Assembly (NCBI GenBank): GCA_963663265.2
Contig: CAXXXM010000001.1
Coordinates: 1 to 64,000, forward strand
From: JAEXOD01 sp963663265
GTDB taxonomy: Bacteria; Bacteroidota; Ignavibacteria; Ignavibacteriales; Melioribacteraceae
DNA length: 64,000 bases
Direction of reading: 5' to 3'
Below the pieces are notes generated by a model. The model did no database searches. It had not been told where the DNA came from and saw only the letters and a program-made list of their open reading frames with translations. Shown piece by piece: positions 1 through 13,481 of the stretch; positions within the stretch are counted from its first letter, which is position 1, and each line of letters starts with the position of its first letter. Position numbers and translations under genes: made by a program.

Positions 1-839
<839 letters not shown>

Positions 840-930
840 GAGTATTTACTTCTGATTGTGAAAAAGTTTAGAGAATTTAGTTACTCACTTTATATATTGA
901 CTGAGCAGCTTACAGAGCTGAAATAGTTTT

Positions 931-1004
<74 letters not shown>

Positions 1005-1068
1005 CAAGGGTGCTAATGATAATCTGAAGTAAAAAAAAAGCTGTGATGAAGCACCCCTTTGAAAAGAA

Positions 1069-1141
1069 GGGGCTATAGCTCAATTGGGAGAGCGCCGCCC
1101 TTGCAAGGCGGAGGTTATCAGTTCGATCCTGATTAGCTCCA
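1069..1141 (+). tRNA. tRNA-Ala (UGC)
   Basis: A 73-nt cloverleaf with acceptor stem GGGGCTA (1069-1075) / TAGCTCC (1134-1140). It contains the G3:U70 wobble pair, the identity element for alanyl-tRNA synthetase. The anticodon loop CTTGCAA (1100-1106) carries TGC at 1102-1104. The discriminator is A1141 and CCA is not encoded. It is the second tRNA of the 16S-23S spacer. Confidence 0.96.
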
Positions 1142-1162
1142 CAAGTAAGAAACACAAGTTCT

Positions 1163-1235
1163 TTGAAAGATTGAATGAGTAATGTACTAAATAAAGTAGA
1201 TTACGAACTGAAATAAACAATAATGTAAAAACGAG
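1163..1235 (+). other. 5' arm of the 23S rRNA processing stem
   Basis: TTGAAAGATTGAAT (1163-1176) is exactly complementary to ATTCAATCTTTCAA at 4310-4323 beyond the 23S gene. CTGAAATAAAC (1208-1218) pairs with GTTTGTTTCAG (4298-4308), with one G-U pair. GTAAAAACGAG (1225-1235) roughly pairs with CGTTTTAC near 4286-4293. Between the first two blocks, 1180-1204 can fold into its own hairpin (GTAAT...ATTAC). Such a stem enclosing 23S is the usual RNase III-type processing signal. The pairing is seen in the sequence; the enzyme is inferred. Confidence 0.8.
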
Positions 1236-1257
1236 TAAAGCTTTTAGTAAATATTTA

Positions 1258-4265
<3,008 letters not shown>

Positions 4266-4285
4266 AAAATTTAATAAAAATTATT

Positions 4286-4323
4286 CGTTTTACTTTTGTT
4301 TGTTTCAGAATTCAATCTTTCAA
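4286..4323 (+). other. 3' arm of the 23S rRNA processing stem
   Basis: The 23S-5S spacer holds GTTTGTTTCAG (4298-4308) and ATTCAATCTTTCAA (4310-4323). These are complementary to 1208-1218 and 1163-1176 upstream of 23S, so the precursor can close into a long helix around 23S. The 14-bp block is perfect. The arm ends about 20 nt before 5S. Confidence 0.8.
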
Positions 4324-4344
4324 CTAAATTTTGATAGAGTTTAT

Positions 4345-4462
<118 letters not shown>

Positions 4463-4474
4463 TTTTATTTTTTT

Positions 4475-4506
4475 AGCCTTATCGCTCTCCGCGTTAAGGC
4501 TTTTTT
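4475..4506 (+). terminator. rrn operon terminator
   Basis: Inverted repeat AGCCTTA (4475-4481) / TAAGGCT (4495-4501), with a short CG/CG inner pair, followed by TTTTTT (4501-4506). This is the classic rho-independent form directly after 5S. Confidence 0.88.
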
Positions 4507-4562
4507 GTTTTATAATATTATCCTCTCTTTTGTTGTTTTTGTTTTTGTTTATTTTATAGTTT

Positions 4563-5090
4563 CAGATATTTATTCCCATTGATAAATTCTAATACAATCT
4601 TAATTAATACCTCTCTAAAAATAATCAACTGATTTATTGTCCCTACAAAATAATTTAATGTATACTTCTACAAAGAAACAATGCTTCCGACGTTGCCAGA
4701 AATGCAATATTTAGTTGTTTCATAATTTGCAATTTTACAGTAAATTAAATTTTATGATTTATCAAGGCAAGAACTTCTATTAAGTACTGGTTTTCTTTAC
4801 CCTTCAATTTAGACGACATGTAAATTAGTAATATTTTAAATAAAGTTAATAAAATCTGGATTATGTTAATTCGTGGTGTCAAAATTTAAGAATAAAAAGA
4901 AACTAACTATATATTATAAAATGATATAAAACTTCAGACATTAAATATCTTAATCATTTAATTAACTATATATTTTAGGTTTTATTAATACGTTTTCAAT
5001 TAAATACTACTTGATTTTATTATATATTATTTAGTTAAATTTACTATATTAATATTTTAATTACTTTATATAATTAATAATCATACTAAT
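4563..5090. other. AT-rich intergenic stretch
   Basis: About 530 bases between the rrn terminator and the first glycosyltransferase. The composition is very AT-rich. I see no RNA gene, no convincing coding frame, no insertion-sequence ends and no clear repeat. It must hold the promoter of the 5091 gene, but I cannot place it. Confidence 0.5.
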
Positions 5091-6119
5091 ATGAATACTT
5101 ATAATCCTTTTATTTCTATTTGTATTTTTACATACAATAGGGATAATTATATTAAAGAAACAATTGAAAGTGCATTAGCTCAAAGTTATACTAATTTTGA
5201 AATTGTTGTTGTTAATGATGGAAGTACTGATAATACTGAAAAAATAGTAAAAAGCATTAATAATCAAAAAATACGATATTTCGAAAAAGAACATACAAAC
5301 GCCCCTGATACACGTAACCGTGTATTAAAAGAAGCAAAAGGCGAATTTATTTTATGGTTGGGTGATGATGATTTGTTACACGAAGATATTTTGAAAATAT
5401 ATGTTAATACATTTAATGAATATCCAGATGTTGATATTTGTTATTGCAAACTTTTAGCATTTAATGAAAACCATGGAATAATAAGACCTTTTACTTATGT
5501 TGAATGGTACAACAGACAGGATGAGTTAGCAGCTTTTTTATTAACTGGCCAACCAATTCCTGATGGAAGTTCTATTGTTCGGAAAAAAATATATGATGAC
5601 ATTGGTGGTTTTAATGTTGAGTTTAATAGAGCCCAAGATTATGAATTTTATAGCCGGGTTTTCATCACCAAAAAATATAATGTAAAATATGTTGATATGT
5701 TTTTAATGAAATATCGAATACATGACAAGAATATTACACTAAATTTGTCAGGAAAAATTGATTATCGATATGAAAATAAAATTATAAGTAATTTAATTGC
5801 ATTTAATGATATAAAGATATTTTTCCCAGCTTTTGATTGGCAAAACGACAAAATTAATTCATTATCCGAAGCTTACTATTCTATTGGTCTTAAGTATTTT
5901 AATTATGGAGATAGCTGGAATTCAATGTTTTATTTGTCAAATAGTCTAAAACTTAATCCTGACATCAATAGATTAAAATATATTATTGAAAGTTTTATTA
6001 ATATGGATTTGATTAATGAAATAAAATTCTTTATTTATTTTGTAAAAAGCTTGTTTTCGGAAGAAGCTGAATTAGAGGGAATAATTGAAATGTTGGAAAA
6101 CTATAATTATGGGAAATAG
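5091..6119 (+). CDS. GT2 family glycosyltransferase with C-terminal TPR-like tail
   Basis: 342 aa. The N-terminal half is a GT-A fold family 2 glycosyltransferase. It has the opening ISICIFTYNRDNYIKETIES, then EIVVVNDGSTDNT (the nucleotide-binding Asp), then LWLGDDDLL near residue 91 as the DXD metal/nucleotide-diphosphate site. The stretch GGFNVEFNRAQDYEF (about 176-190) fits the acceptor-side ED/QD motif of the family. Residues about 260-342 are helical and TPR-like (SEAYYSIGLKYFNYGD). That tail resembles the C-terminus of the 17640 protein. It would transfer a sugar from a nucleotide donor in the cytoplasm; donor and acceptor cannot be read. It is the first gene of the sugar island but is separated from the next by about 400 bases, so it is probably a separate transcript. 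Confidence 0.88.
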   Translation: MNTYNPFISICIFTYNRDNYIKETIESALAQSYTNFEIVVVNDGSTDNTEKIVKSINNQKIRYFEKEHTNAPDTRNRVLKEAKGEFILWLGDDDLLHEDILKIYVNTFNEYPDVDICYCKLLAFNENHGIIRPFTYVEWYNRQDELAAFLLTGQPIPDGSSIVRKKIYDDIGGFNVEFNRAQDYEFYSRVFITKKYNVKYVDMFLMKYRIHDKNITLNLSGKIDYRYENKIISNLIAFNDIKIFFPAFDWQNDKINSLSEAYYSIGLKYFNYGDSWNSMFYLSNSLKLNPDINRLKYIIESFINMDLINEIKFFIYFVKSLFSEEAELEGIIEMLENYNYGK

Positions 6120-6536
6120 AATAAAAAAAAGTCTTAGTATTGAGTAGATAATTCGAAATATTCACAACTCAAACAAATTCTTAGGGGATTCTAATCCAAT
6201 TATTATAAATAATAATAATTTCTAAAAATTAATTTGTGATAGTTTAATTAAAAAATAATTTCGAATTACAATAAAAAAATTAGATTGTTATAATTCCTAA
6301 ATGGTTGAAATTATATCAAAGGCGAGTGTATTAGAAGTTTACAGTAATTTGTAGATCGTAAAAATAAGTACGATATGCAGAAATATTTGAAGTAATAAAG
6401 TTGATAATACAGAAAAAAGACATGGCTAATATTAGTCAATATTTTAAATGTGTACAGTTGTATTCAAGTATTTGCGAACTTTTCTGTGTTATTTAGTTGG
6501 AATAAATATTGATGTAATTAAAAAAAATGGATTCTG
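6120..6536. other. AT-rich intergenic stretch
   Basis: About 417 bases of AT-rich sequence between two glycosyltransferase genes. No coding frame, RNA gene or strong hairpin was seen. The length suggests a promoter for the large 6537 operon, but no clear element can be named. Confidence 0.45.
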
Positions 6537-9500
6537 ATGGAAAAACGCAATTATGAAGTTGGGAAAAAACTTTTCTTTGATGCTAAGTATGATGAAGCAA
6601 TTGAACAATTGGAAAAAATTGAAAGAGGAAGTGATTATTTTGTACAATCGGCTTATTTGTTAAGTGAATGCTATTTAAACAAAAATGATTATTTAAACGC
6701 AACAAAGTATTTACTTGAGCTATTTCAGATTACACCCAGCGATAAACAAATTGCTACAAGACTGATGAGAGCTTTAGAAAATTTGGGTTTGTATAACGAG
6801 TCTAAGGCGGTAAAAAGAAAATATGAAGAAGTAACAGGAGTAGACTATGATAAAAAAAATATTTTATCAACATCTGCCTCAGCATCTTCAGATAGAAAAT
6901 TAAAAATACTATTTTTACAGCCAAGTCCGTGCATAAGAAACTACAAATATGCCGTAGCTTTAAAAAAACGTGGACATGAGGTTACGCTCTTGTATACCGA
7001 TAGAAAACTAAGTGAAGTCTACCCAAACTTAGATGATAATACATATAAAGAGTCTATTAAAATCAGTAATCTAAATCAAATTTGGCAAATATCAAAGAAT
7101 TATGATTTAATACATTCTCATAATGAACCCGATACTTTTACAGTTGCTGCTCTTGCTTCGAGTATTCCAGTTATTCATGATACTCACGATTTAATTTCTT
7201 TAAGAGATACTCATGATCCAAACGTTAGTTATTTTGAAGGGATTGCTAATCGAGGAGGGCAAGGGAGAATTTATAGTACTCCTTATCAATGGGAAGAAGC
7301 AAAAAAAATGTATGATATTGAAGATGAGCCATTGATATTCTATAACTTTATTTCTGAAGAACAAAGTCCAAAAATAAAATTACCAAAATTGTCGAAAATG
7401 GATGGTAAAATACATGTAGTTTACGAAGGTGGAATTTGGGGAACAGAAGGAAGGCATAGAGATTTTACGAGCATTTTTGTTAATTTAGCTAAACAAGATT
7501 TTATTATACATATTTATCCTGTAAGGTATGATATTGGGTTGGAAAAGTTATTTTCCCAAATACCTAATATTAATTATTATAAACCTCAATCACCAGAGAA
7601 TATTATTGAGCTAATGACTCAATATGATATTGGAATTATTCCTTGGAATTTAGAAAAAGGAAATATAAAATTTTTATCCTCCACAATAGCTAATAAATTA
7701 TTTGAGTATTTAGCGGCAGGTTTACCAGTTGTTACCGCAGATATTACATCATACCAAGATTTTTTTGCTCAATATAAGTTGGGAGATGTATACAAGGATA
7801 TGGATGATTTATTCAAAAAAATTCCTCAAATAGTAAGAGAGTGTAAAATTATTGATTTTTCGACTTTTAATTTCTCATACGAACAAAATATTCAGCAATT
7901 GGAAGATTATTATTATAAGATTATAGAAAAAGAAGGGCTTAAAAAAAAATCTAAAATTCGAAAAATAGATATAGATGGTTCAATAAAAAAACTGTATAAT
8001 TGGATACTTAACAATGGATGGGAAGGATATGATCCGTACGATGTGGCTGATTATATTATTCAAACAGAGAAGAAAGGGATTCAATTAACTGAACAAGATA
8101 AAGCAGCATTTAATAATTTAAATGAATTGGACCCTGCCTCAATTAGAAACCAACTTAATATTAAGAAAAAAATTAATGCAAAAGCAATGGGCTTGTTGTT
8201 AAAGGCTAACTGCACCCAATATTTAATTACAAATAAAGTCGAATATTTATGGGAAGCAAAAAAAATTGCTAATTGGCTAATATGTAATAAAAGTAAGCTC
8301 TATAATTACTTCTGTTGGGGCTATCCATTTGACTGGCAATCAAAAGTATTTATACCAATAGATACCCCTTCTTCTGTAGTTACATCTGTTGTTGGTGATG
8401 GCTTTTTTTCTTTATATTCAATAACTAAGGATAATGAATACTTAGAAGTAATCAGGTCTATTTGCGAATTTTTTGTGAATGAATTAAATATTGATAAAAT
8501 TGACGAAGATAAAATATGTTTTTCATATACACCAATTGATGATTTTCATGTTCACAATGCAAATCTATTTGTAGCAGAGTTTTTAGCAAGAGTAGGTGCT
8601 CTAATTGATAATGAAGAATATTTAAATTTGAGTATCAGAGCAGTAAATTATGCTTTGTCAGAACAAAATCAGGACGGTTCAATTTTTTACTGGGGGAAAA
8701 TTCAAAATTATTCAAATCCAAACGCCCTTGATAGTTACCATAGCGGTTTTGAAATAAGATGTTTATATGGAGTATATTGCATTACCGGAATTGAATATAT
8801 AAAAGAAGGATATGAAAAATATCTTAATTATTATTTAGATAATTATATTAATGATGATGGGAAAGTATATAGATTCCCCAAATTTCGCAATACATCGACC
8901 GTTAATATTCATGGTGTTGCTGAGGCTGTTTTGATGCTTTCAACGCTTTTACCTGAATATCAAAAGCTATATGATACATTAGTAAAAATCGTAGAATGGG
9001 CAGTTAAAACATTTCAGCATGGAGAAGGTTGGTTTGGGTATTCAATTTTGAATAATCATAAGGTGATGTTCCCATACTTAAGGTGGGGAGAAGCTTGGAT
9101 CTTAAGAGCTTTAATTGAATATAAAAAAGCCACAGAAATTATAAATGGGGACTATGGCTTTTATAATAAAAATTATAGTTCTTTTTCTAAAAAGGGACAC
9201 AATAATAAAAGAATTTATGATCAGCTTTTTGAATTATACAGACTTAATAAAAAATATAAGTTGATTAATGATAACATAATTCCAGTTGAACAACATGAAG
9301 TGTTTAATACCATAATAAATAAGGAAATAGGTAAAGAAATTACTTTAGAAGAGTTTTATACTATAATGAAAGATGGATATAGCTTTAGAGAGTTTTGTAA
9401 TTCCATAGGACTAAATGAATTTAATTATTGGGATAAATACTACAAAGATTATCAAATTGCTTTACCTGATGCTAGTGAATACAATTATGGAAGTTATGAA

Positions 9501-10247
9501 TGGAGTGAGGCATTATACCAACGTTCAAAAACAGATCCATGGGGACAAGATTGGCGTGCTTCACAACTTGTCCGGTTGTTAAAAGCTAAACAATTGCTTT
9601 TAACAAATATAGATCCGATTAGTATTAATAATACACTGGATATTGGATGTGCCTTGGGAACATTTATTGAGTTTTTATCGGATTCTTTATTGAATAGTTC
9701 ATTTACTGGAATAGATATTTCAGATGAAGCCATTCGAAAGTGTAAAGAAAAGAATCCTCAATATACATTTATTTCTGATTCGTTACCCAAATTATCCACG
9801 CAAAAGTTGAATGAATTTGATTTGATAACTGCTCTTGAAGTAATATGTTATGTCGGAGAAGAACAACTAAATAATGCACTAAAGCGATTAAAAAATCTTC
9901 TCAGGAAGGACGGTTTTTTATTGATATCAATTTATCTTAATCAACCTCCCTTTTATATCGCTGAAAACTTTGAAAAATTTGTTTCTCAAGAATTTAAAGT
10001 TATTGATAAAGAAATTAGATTTCACAAATCTTATTACAATTTTGAAACTCCAATTCGTACCAATATTGAACTTTTGTTGAATAATCCATTTAATATTGAA
10101 GAGGATAAAGTGGTGCAAACATATATTGAATCAGGGTTTAATTTATTAAAGGATGTTCCTCTATTGGAAAAAATAAATTCACATGAAAAAAATAATAATA
10201 ATCAAAAAGCAATATCACATGTAATATTGTTGGCACAAAAAAAATGA
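6537..10247 (+). CDS. Four-domain TPR / GT4-like / alpha-toroid / methyltransferase protein
   Basis: 1236 aa. Residues 1-110 are TPR-like helices (SAYLLSECYLNKNDY). Residues about 120-460 look like a GT-B glycosyltransferase of the GT4 kind: KILFLQPSPCIRNYKYAVAL, HSHNEPDTFTVAAL, VIHDTHDL, and ANKLFEYLAAGLPVV near 384 in the donor-binding half. Residues about 485-880 contain NNGWEGYDPYD and repeated helical hairpins with aromatic motifs, like alpha/alpha-toroid proteins of polysaccharide loci. Residues about 1000-1200 are a class I SAM methyltransferase with LDIGCALGTFIEFL near 1035. The stop overlaps the next start (ATGA), so the pair is translationally coupled. It probably glycosylates and then methylates a glycan; the substrate is unknown. 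The toroid call is the least certain part. Confidence 0.8.
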   Translation: MEKRNYEVGKKLFFDAKYDEAIEQLEKIERGSDYFVQSAYLLSECYLNKNDYLNATKYLLELFQITPSDKQIATRLMRALENLGLYNESKAVKRKYEEVTGVDYDKKNILSTSASASSDRKLKILFLQPSPCIRNYKYAVALKKRGHEVTLLYTDRKLSEVYPNLDDNTYKESIKISNLNQIWQISKNYDLIHSHNEPDTFTVAALASSIPVIHDTHDLISLRDTHDPNVSYFEGIANRGGQGRIYSTPYQWEEAKKMYDIEDEPLIFYNFISEEQSPKIKLPKLSKMDGKIHVVYEGGIWGTEGRHRDFTSIFVNLAKQDFIIHIYPVRYDIGLEKLFSQIPNINYYKPQSPENIIELMTQYDIGIIPWNLEKGNIKFLSSTIANKLFEYLAAGLPVVTADITSYQDFFAQYKLGDVYKDMDDLFKKIPQIVRECKIIDFSTFNFSYEQNIQQLEDYYYKIIEKEGLKKKSKIRKIDIDGSIKKLYNWILNNGWEGYDPYDVADYIIQTEKKGIQLTEQDKAAFNNLNELDPASIRNQLNIKKKINAKAMGLLLKANCTQYLITNKVEYLWEAKKIANWLICNKSKLYNYFCWGYPFDWQSKVFIPIDTPSSVVTSVVGDGFFSLYSITKDNEYLEVIRSICEFFVNELNIDKIDEDKICFSYTPIDDFHVHNANLFVAEFLARVGALIDNEEYLNLSIRAVNYALSEQNQDGSIFYWGKIQNYSNPNALDSYHSGFEIRCLYGVYCITGIEYIKEGYEKYLNYYLDNYINDDGKVYRFPKFRNTSTVNIHGVAEAVLMLSTLLPEYQKLYDTLVKIVEWAVKTFQHGEGWFGYSILNNHKVMFPYLRWGEAWILRALIEYKKATEIINGDYGFYNKNYSSFSKKGHNNKRIYDQLFELYRLNKKYKLINDNIIPVEQHEVFNTIINKEIGKEITLEEFYTIMKDGYSFREFCNSIGLNEFNYWDKYYKDYQIALPDASEYNYGSYEWSEALYQRSKTDPWGQDWRASQLVRLLKAKQLLLTNIDPISINNTLDIGCALGTFIEFLSDSLLNSSFTGIDISDEAIRKCKEKNPQYTFISDSLPKLSTQKLNEFDLITALEVICYVGEEQLNNALKRLKNLLRKDGFLLISIYLNQPPFYIAENFEKFVSQEFKVIDKEIRFHKSYYNFETPIRTNIELLLNNPFNIEEDKVVQTYIESGFNLLKDVPLLEKINSHEKNNNNQKAISHVILLAQKK

Positions 10248-12190
10248 TAAAAAAAAATAAAGTACCGTTATTTATTTCTATTGATGTAGAAAATCCACAA
10301 ACACCAATGTTTAACCATAATTTAAAAGATAATAGAATTTGGTCGAATGGATGGGGAATTAAAAAAATTATTGAAGTATTCAATAATAATTGTATCAAGG
10401 GTATATTTTTTGTTAATGTGTATGAAATTGGCTTTTGGGGGAAGGAGGAACTTACGAAAATATTAAAACTTATACATGAAAGCGGAAATGAAGTTGGATT
10501 ACATACACATCCTATTTGGATTGATGATAAAAGACGTGAGTTTATGTATGAGTATTCTCTTGAAGAACAAGTATCCATTATAAAACAAGGGAAAAGTATT
10601 ATAGAAGAAATAATCGGGGAATCAATTTATAGCCACAGAGCGGGTGGTTATGGATATAATGACGATACAATAGAAGCATGTAGAAGAAATAAAATTTTTA
10701 TTGATAGTTCAAATTTTTTTAGTCATAAAAATTGTAAGAGTATTCTTACCAAAAATTTAATAGTTAAAAATAATGATGTTTTTGAAATTCCAATTAATGT
10801 AATTGAGAACCAAAACAAATACTTAAAAATAGATTTTGATTGGTTTACATTAAACGAATTTGAGAATATATTTACAGCAACTGAATTTGAGAGTCATGCT
10901 TCTTTAATGTTTCATAGCTATTCTCTAACAAATAATAGTGATGGTTTTTCTAACTATTCCCCATCAGAAGAAAAGGTTGAGAAATTAGATAAGCTAATTA
11001 AATTTATCAAGGGCTTAAATAGATTTGAATTTCTTTCTTATAGAGACTATTATAAAAAAAATGTATTTACAAATCCTTCATTAAACATTAAAACTGAAAA
11101 TAAACAAATTGTATTTGTAAAAAAGAATCCGCAAGTTAGAATATTTAAACAAGCCTGGGCATTAAAGAAAAGATATCCTGACTACGAACTAATATTGATA
11201 GCAAAGTATTGTGAAGTTAAATTTTTTGAAAATATTTTTGATAAAATTATTTTTGTTAAAGATGATAAGGAATTAGAAAGCATAGTAAAAGCTTTTAATC
11301 CATTAGTATATCATGTACATGCGGAGCCAAATTTAGAACCTGCAATAGTAATTTCTAATAGTAATGTTCCAGTACTTTATGATGTGTACGATTTTAGTGG
11401 GTTGCGGTACGGAATAGAAAAACTTAATGATGCTGAGAGAAATTATGAAAAATATTCACTTGAAAATGCGGATGCAATTGTATTTAAATTTAAAGAAGAT
11501 ATTTTAGATTATTATAGAACAAATGGTTATAATGTTGACTCTCCGGTTTTGACATACTTAGACTATTGTATAGATGATTACTTAAAGTGGGATACTCCAG
11601 CATCAAATGAGTATAGTTTGGTATATGCCGGAGTATTAAATCCTTCGGATTTACCTGAAAATAAATATGGAAATAATCAGTATATTAAATTTGCAAAAAG
11701 TTTCATAAAACAGAATTTGTTTTATCAAATATACATAAATGTATGGCAAGCAGATGTGCAGAGTAAATACTGGGATTATTTAGAATTAGCAAAAGAATCG
11801 CATTATTTTAAGTTTAACTTTTCATTGCCACAAGATAAATTGCAAACTGAAATTGGTAAGTTGCATTTTGGAACTTCTTTTCATGACTTTTCGAAAACAG
11901 ATCATCATCCATTATTTGGAGAAACTTCAATAGGGAATAAATTATCTACATACCTAGAAGCAGGATTACCAATAATTGTTGGAAAAAATTTAAAATATAA
12001 CACAGAAGTCGTTGAGGATCTTGGAGTAGGATTTAGCATAGATTTAGATGATATTGATAATTTGGGATTATATTTAAAAGAAATTGATTATCATGAGTTT
12101 AAAAACAAAGTTAAATTAGTCAGAGAAAATGAATTTTCTGCATATAAACAAGTTGAACGGTTAATGCAATTTTATAAAAACTTAAAATGA
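10244..12190 (+). CDS. Polysaccharide deacetylase-like / GT4-like glycosyltransferase fusion
   Basis: 648 aa. Residues 1-275 resemble the NodB/WalW-type polysaccharide deacetylase fold: FISIDVENPQTP holds the first acidic motif, EVGLHTHPIW near residue 85 the metal-binding His motif, and YSHRAGGYGYND near 125 the following Arg motif. Residues about 285-648 look like a GT-B transferase: QIVFVKKNPQVRIFKQAWAL, then YHVHAEPNLEPAIV, VPVLYDVYDFSG, and NKLSTYLEAGLPIIVGK near 565-581, parallel to the GT4 half of the preceding protein. The start overlaps the upstream stop by 4 nt (ATGA). The gene could both trim an N-acetyl group and add a sugar. Whether the deacetylase half is active cannot be told from sequence. 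Confidence 0.75.
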   Translation: MIKKNKVPLFISIDVENPQTPMFNHNLKDNRIWSNGWGIKKIIEVFNNNCIKGIFFVNVYEIGFWGKEELTKILKLIHESGNEVGLHTHPIWIDDKRREFMYEYSLEEQVSIIKQGKSIIEEIIGESIYSHRAGGYGYNDDTIEACRRNKIFIDSSNFFSHKNCKSILTKNLIVKNNDVFEIPINVIENQNKYLKIDFDWFTLNEFENIFTATEFESHASLMFHSYSLTNNSDGFSNYSPSEEKVEKLDKLIKFIKGLNRFEFLSYRDYYKKNVFTNPSLNIKTENKQIVFVKKNPQVRIFKQAWALKKRYPDYELILIAKYCEVKFFENIFDKIIFVKDDKELESIVKAFNPLVYHVHAEPNLEPAIVISNSNVPVLYDVYDFSGLRYGIEKLNDAERNYEKYSLENADAIVFKFKEDILDYYRTNGYNVDSPVLTYLDYCIDDYLKWDTPASNEYSLVYAGVLNPSDLPENKYGNNQYIKFAKSFIKQNLFYQIYINVWQADVQSKYWDYLELAKESHYFKFNFSLPQDKLQTEIGKLHFGTSFHDFSKTDHHPLFGETSIGNKLSTYLEAGLPIIVGKNLKYNTEVVEDLGVGFSIDLDDIDNLGLYLKEIDYHEFKNKVKLVRENEFSAYKQVERLMQFYKNLK

Positions 12191-13473
12191 AGGGAGTTAT
12201 GAATAAGATATTAATTCTTGGAGGCGGAGTTGCCGGTAGTAGCTTGGCTTATTATCTAAAATTAAAAAACTATGACATTACAATTGTTGACTTAAATAAA
12301 CAAGCAGGCGGTTTGGCACGTACCTGTTACTATGCAGGGCATCCTTATGAATTTGGTCCTCATATATGGTTCTGGCCTGGAGGAATTGAAGATCCAATAA
12401 ATAATACAATATATAAATTAAGTAACCATAAATTACTTTATATTGATAGGAAACTCAATTCTTTTATCGAAGGTGATAGATGTAGATATAAGTACCCTAT
12501 TCACTATTCTGATATTGAAAACATGCCCGAAAAAGAGAAGATATATAAAGAATTCATGCAAAATAGAGGTGAAAATAAAAAACTTATTGAAGAACAACTT
12601 CCAATCATTGGAACTTGTACGTTTAAGGATTATTTTACCTCGGCAATTGGAGATATACTTTATAACAAATTCATGAGTAATTATACCCATAAGATGTGGA
12701 ATATCCCTGGAGCCGAATTACAAACATCAATGGTTTGGGCGGATAGATTTAAACATGCTTATTCAAAAGATGAACAAGGGAATAAGGGAATTAAAGGATA
12801 CGATCCAATTAAATTTGAAGAGCATACACTTGGGAAAGGAATAAAATTTCAAATTTACCCAGAAGAAGGATGGAATGTTATTTGGAATAAAATGACAGAG
12901 GGTTGCAATTATATTCAAGATGAAGTTGTTAAAATATTTGATGAAAACAAGGATGCATATGTTTTATTAAAAGGGGGCGATAAACATTTCTTTAAAGATT
13001 ATAAATATGTTATTAATACAATAGATGTTGATAAGCTATGGGGAGAAAATGACTTGCCTTATACTGGCAGAATGATGATTCCTTTATTACTTCCTGATTT
13101 GAATTATGCTTTTCCTGAAGGTATTGAGTCTCTCCATTATAGTGGGGCAGAGTTTCAAACAAGAGTTACTGAAATGAAGACTATAACTAAATATGAAAGC
13201 AAAGATACTTTGATATTAATTGAAGTTCCTGTTCTTCCGGGATCGGAGGTATCTTTCCCAGCGAATACAATCGAATATGCAAAAGAAAACAATTTGTTTT
13301 ATGATAGAGCTTATCCTCAACAATCAAAAGAAGCTTTTGCTAAATTTGATGCTTATGTTGAAAAAGGACGAGCAATCAAAAATTTAATTCATTGTGGACG
13401 ACATGCTGAATTTAAGTATTGGGGAATGCCTGAAACCGTTAATTCTGCTTATCAATTAAGTGAAAATTTGTAG
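12187..13473 (+). CDS. UDP-galactopyranose mutase-like FAD protein
   Basis: 428 aa. The N-terminus ILILGGGVAGSSLAYYL is an FAD-binding Rossmann motif. It is followed by IVDLNKQAGGLARTC and YEFGPHIWF, the pattern of UDP-galactopyranose mutase and related amine-oxidase-fold enzymes. C-terminal HCGRHAEFKYWGMPETVNSA fits the second FAD-binding segment. The likely role is interconversion of a nucleotide sugar (pyranose/furanose) or another flavin-dependent sugar step, with products used by the island's transferases. The ATG at 12187 overlaps the upstream stop (ATGA). A second in-frame ATG at 12199 is possible, but the AGGGAG before it is only 2 nt away. The exact substrate is unknown. Confidence 0.75.
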   Translation: MKGVMNKILILGGGVAGSSLAYYLKLKNYDITIVDLNKQAGGLARTCYYAGHPYEFGPHIWFWPGGIEDPINNTIYKLSNHKLLYIDRKLNSFIEGDRCRYKYPIHYSDIENMPEKEKIYKEFMQNRGENKKLIEEQLPIIGTCTFKDYFTSAIGDILYNKFMSNYTHKMWNIPGAELQTSMVWADRFKHAYSKDEQGNKGIKGYDPIKFEEHTLGKGIKFQIYPEEGWNVIWNKMTEGCNYIQDEVVKIFDENKDAYVLLKGGDKHFFKDYKYVINTIDVDKLWGENDLPYTGRMMIPLLLPDLNYAFPEGIESLHYSGAEFQTRVTEMKTITKYESKDTLILIEVPVLPGSEVSFPANTIEYAKENNLFYDRAYPQQSKEAFAKFDAYVEKGRAIKNLIHCGRHAEFKYWGMPETVNSAYQLSENL

Positions 13474-13481
13474 AGATATAG

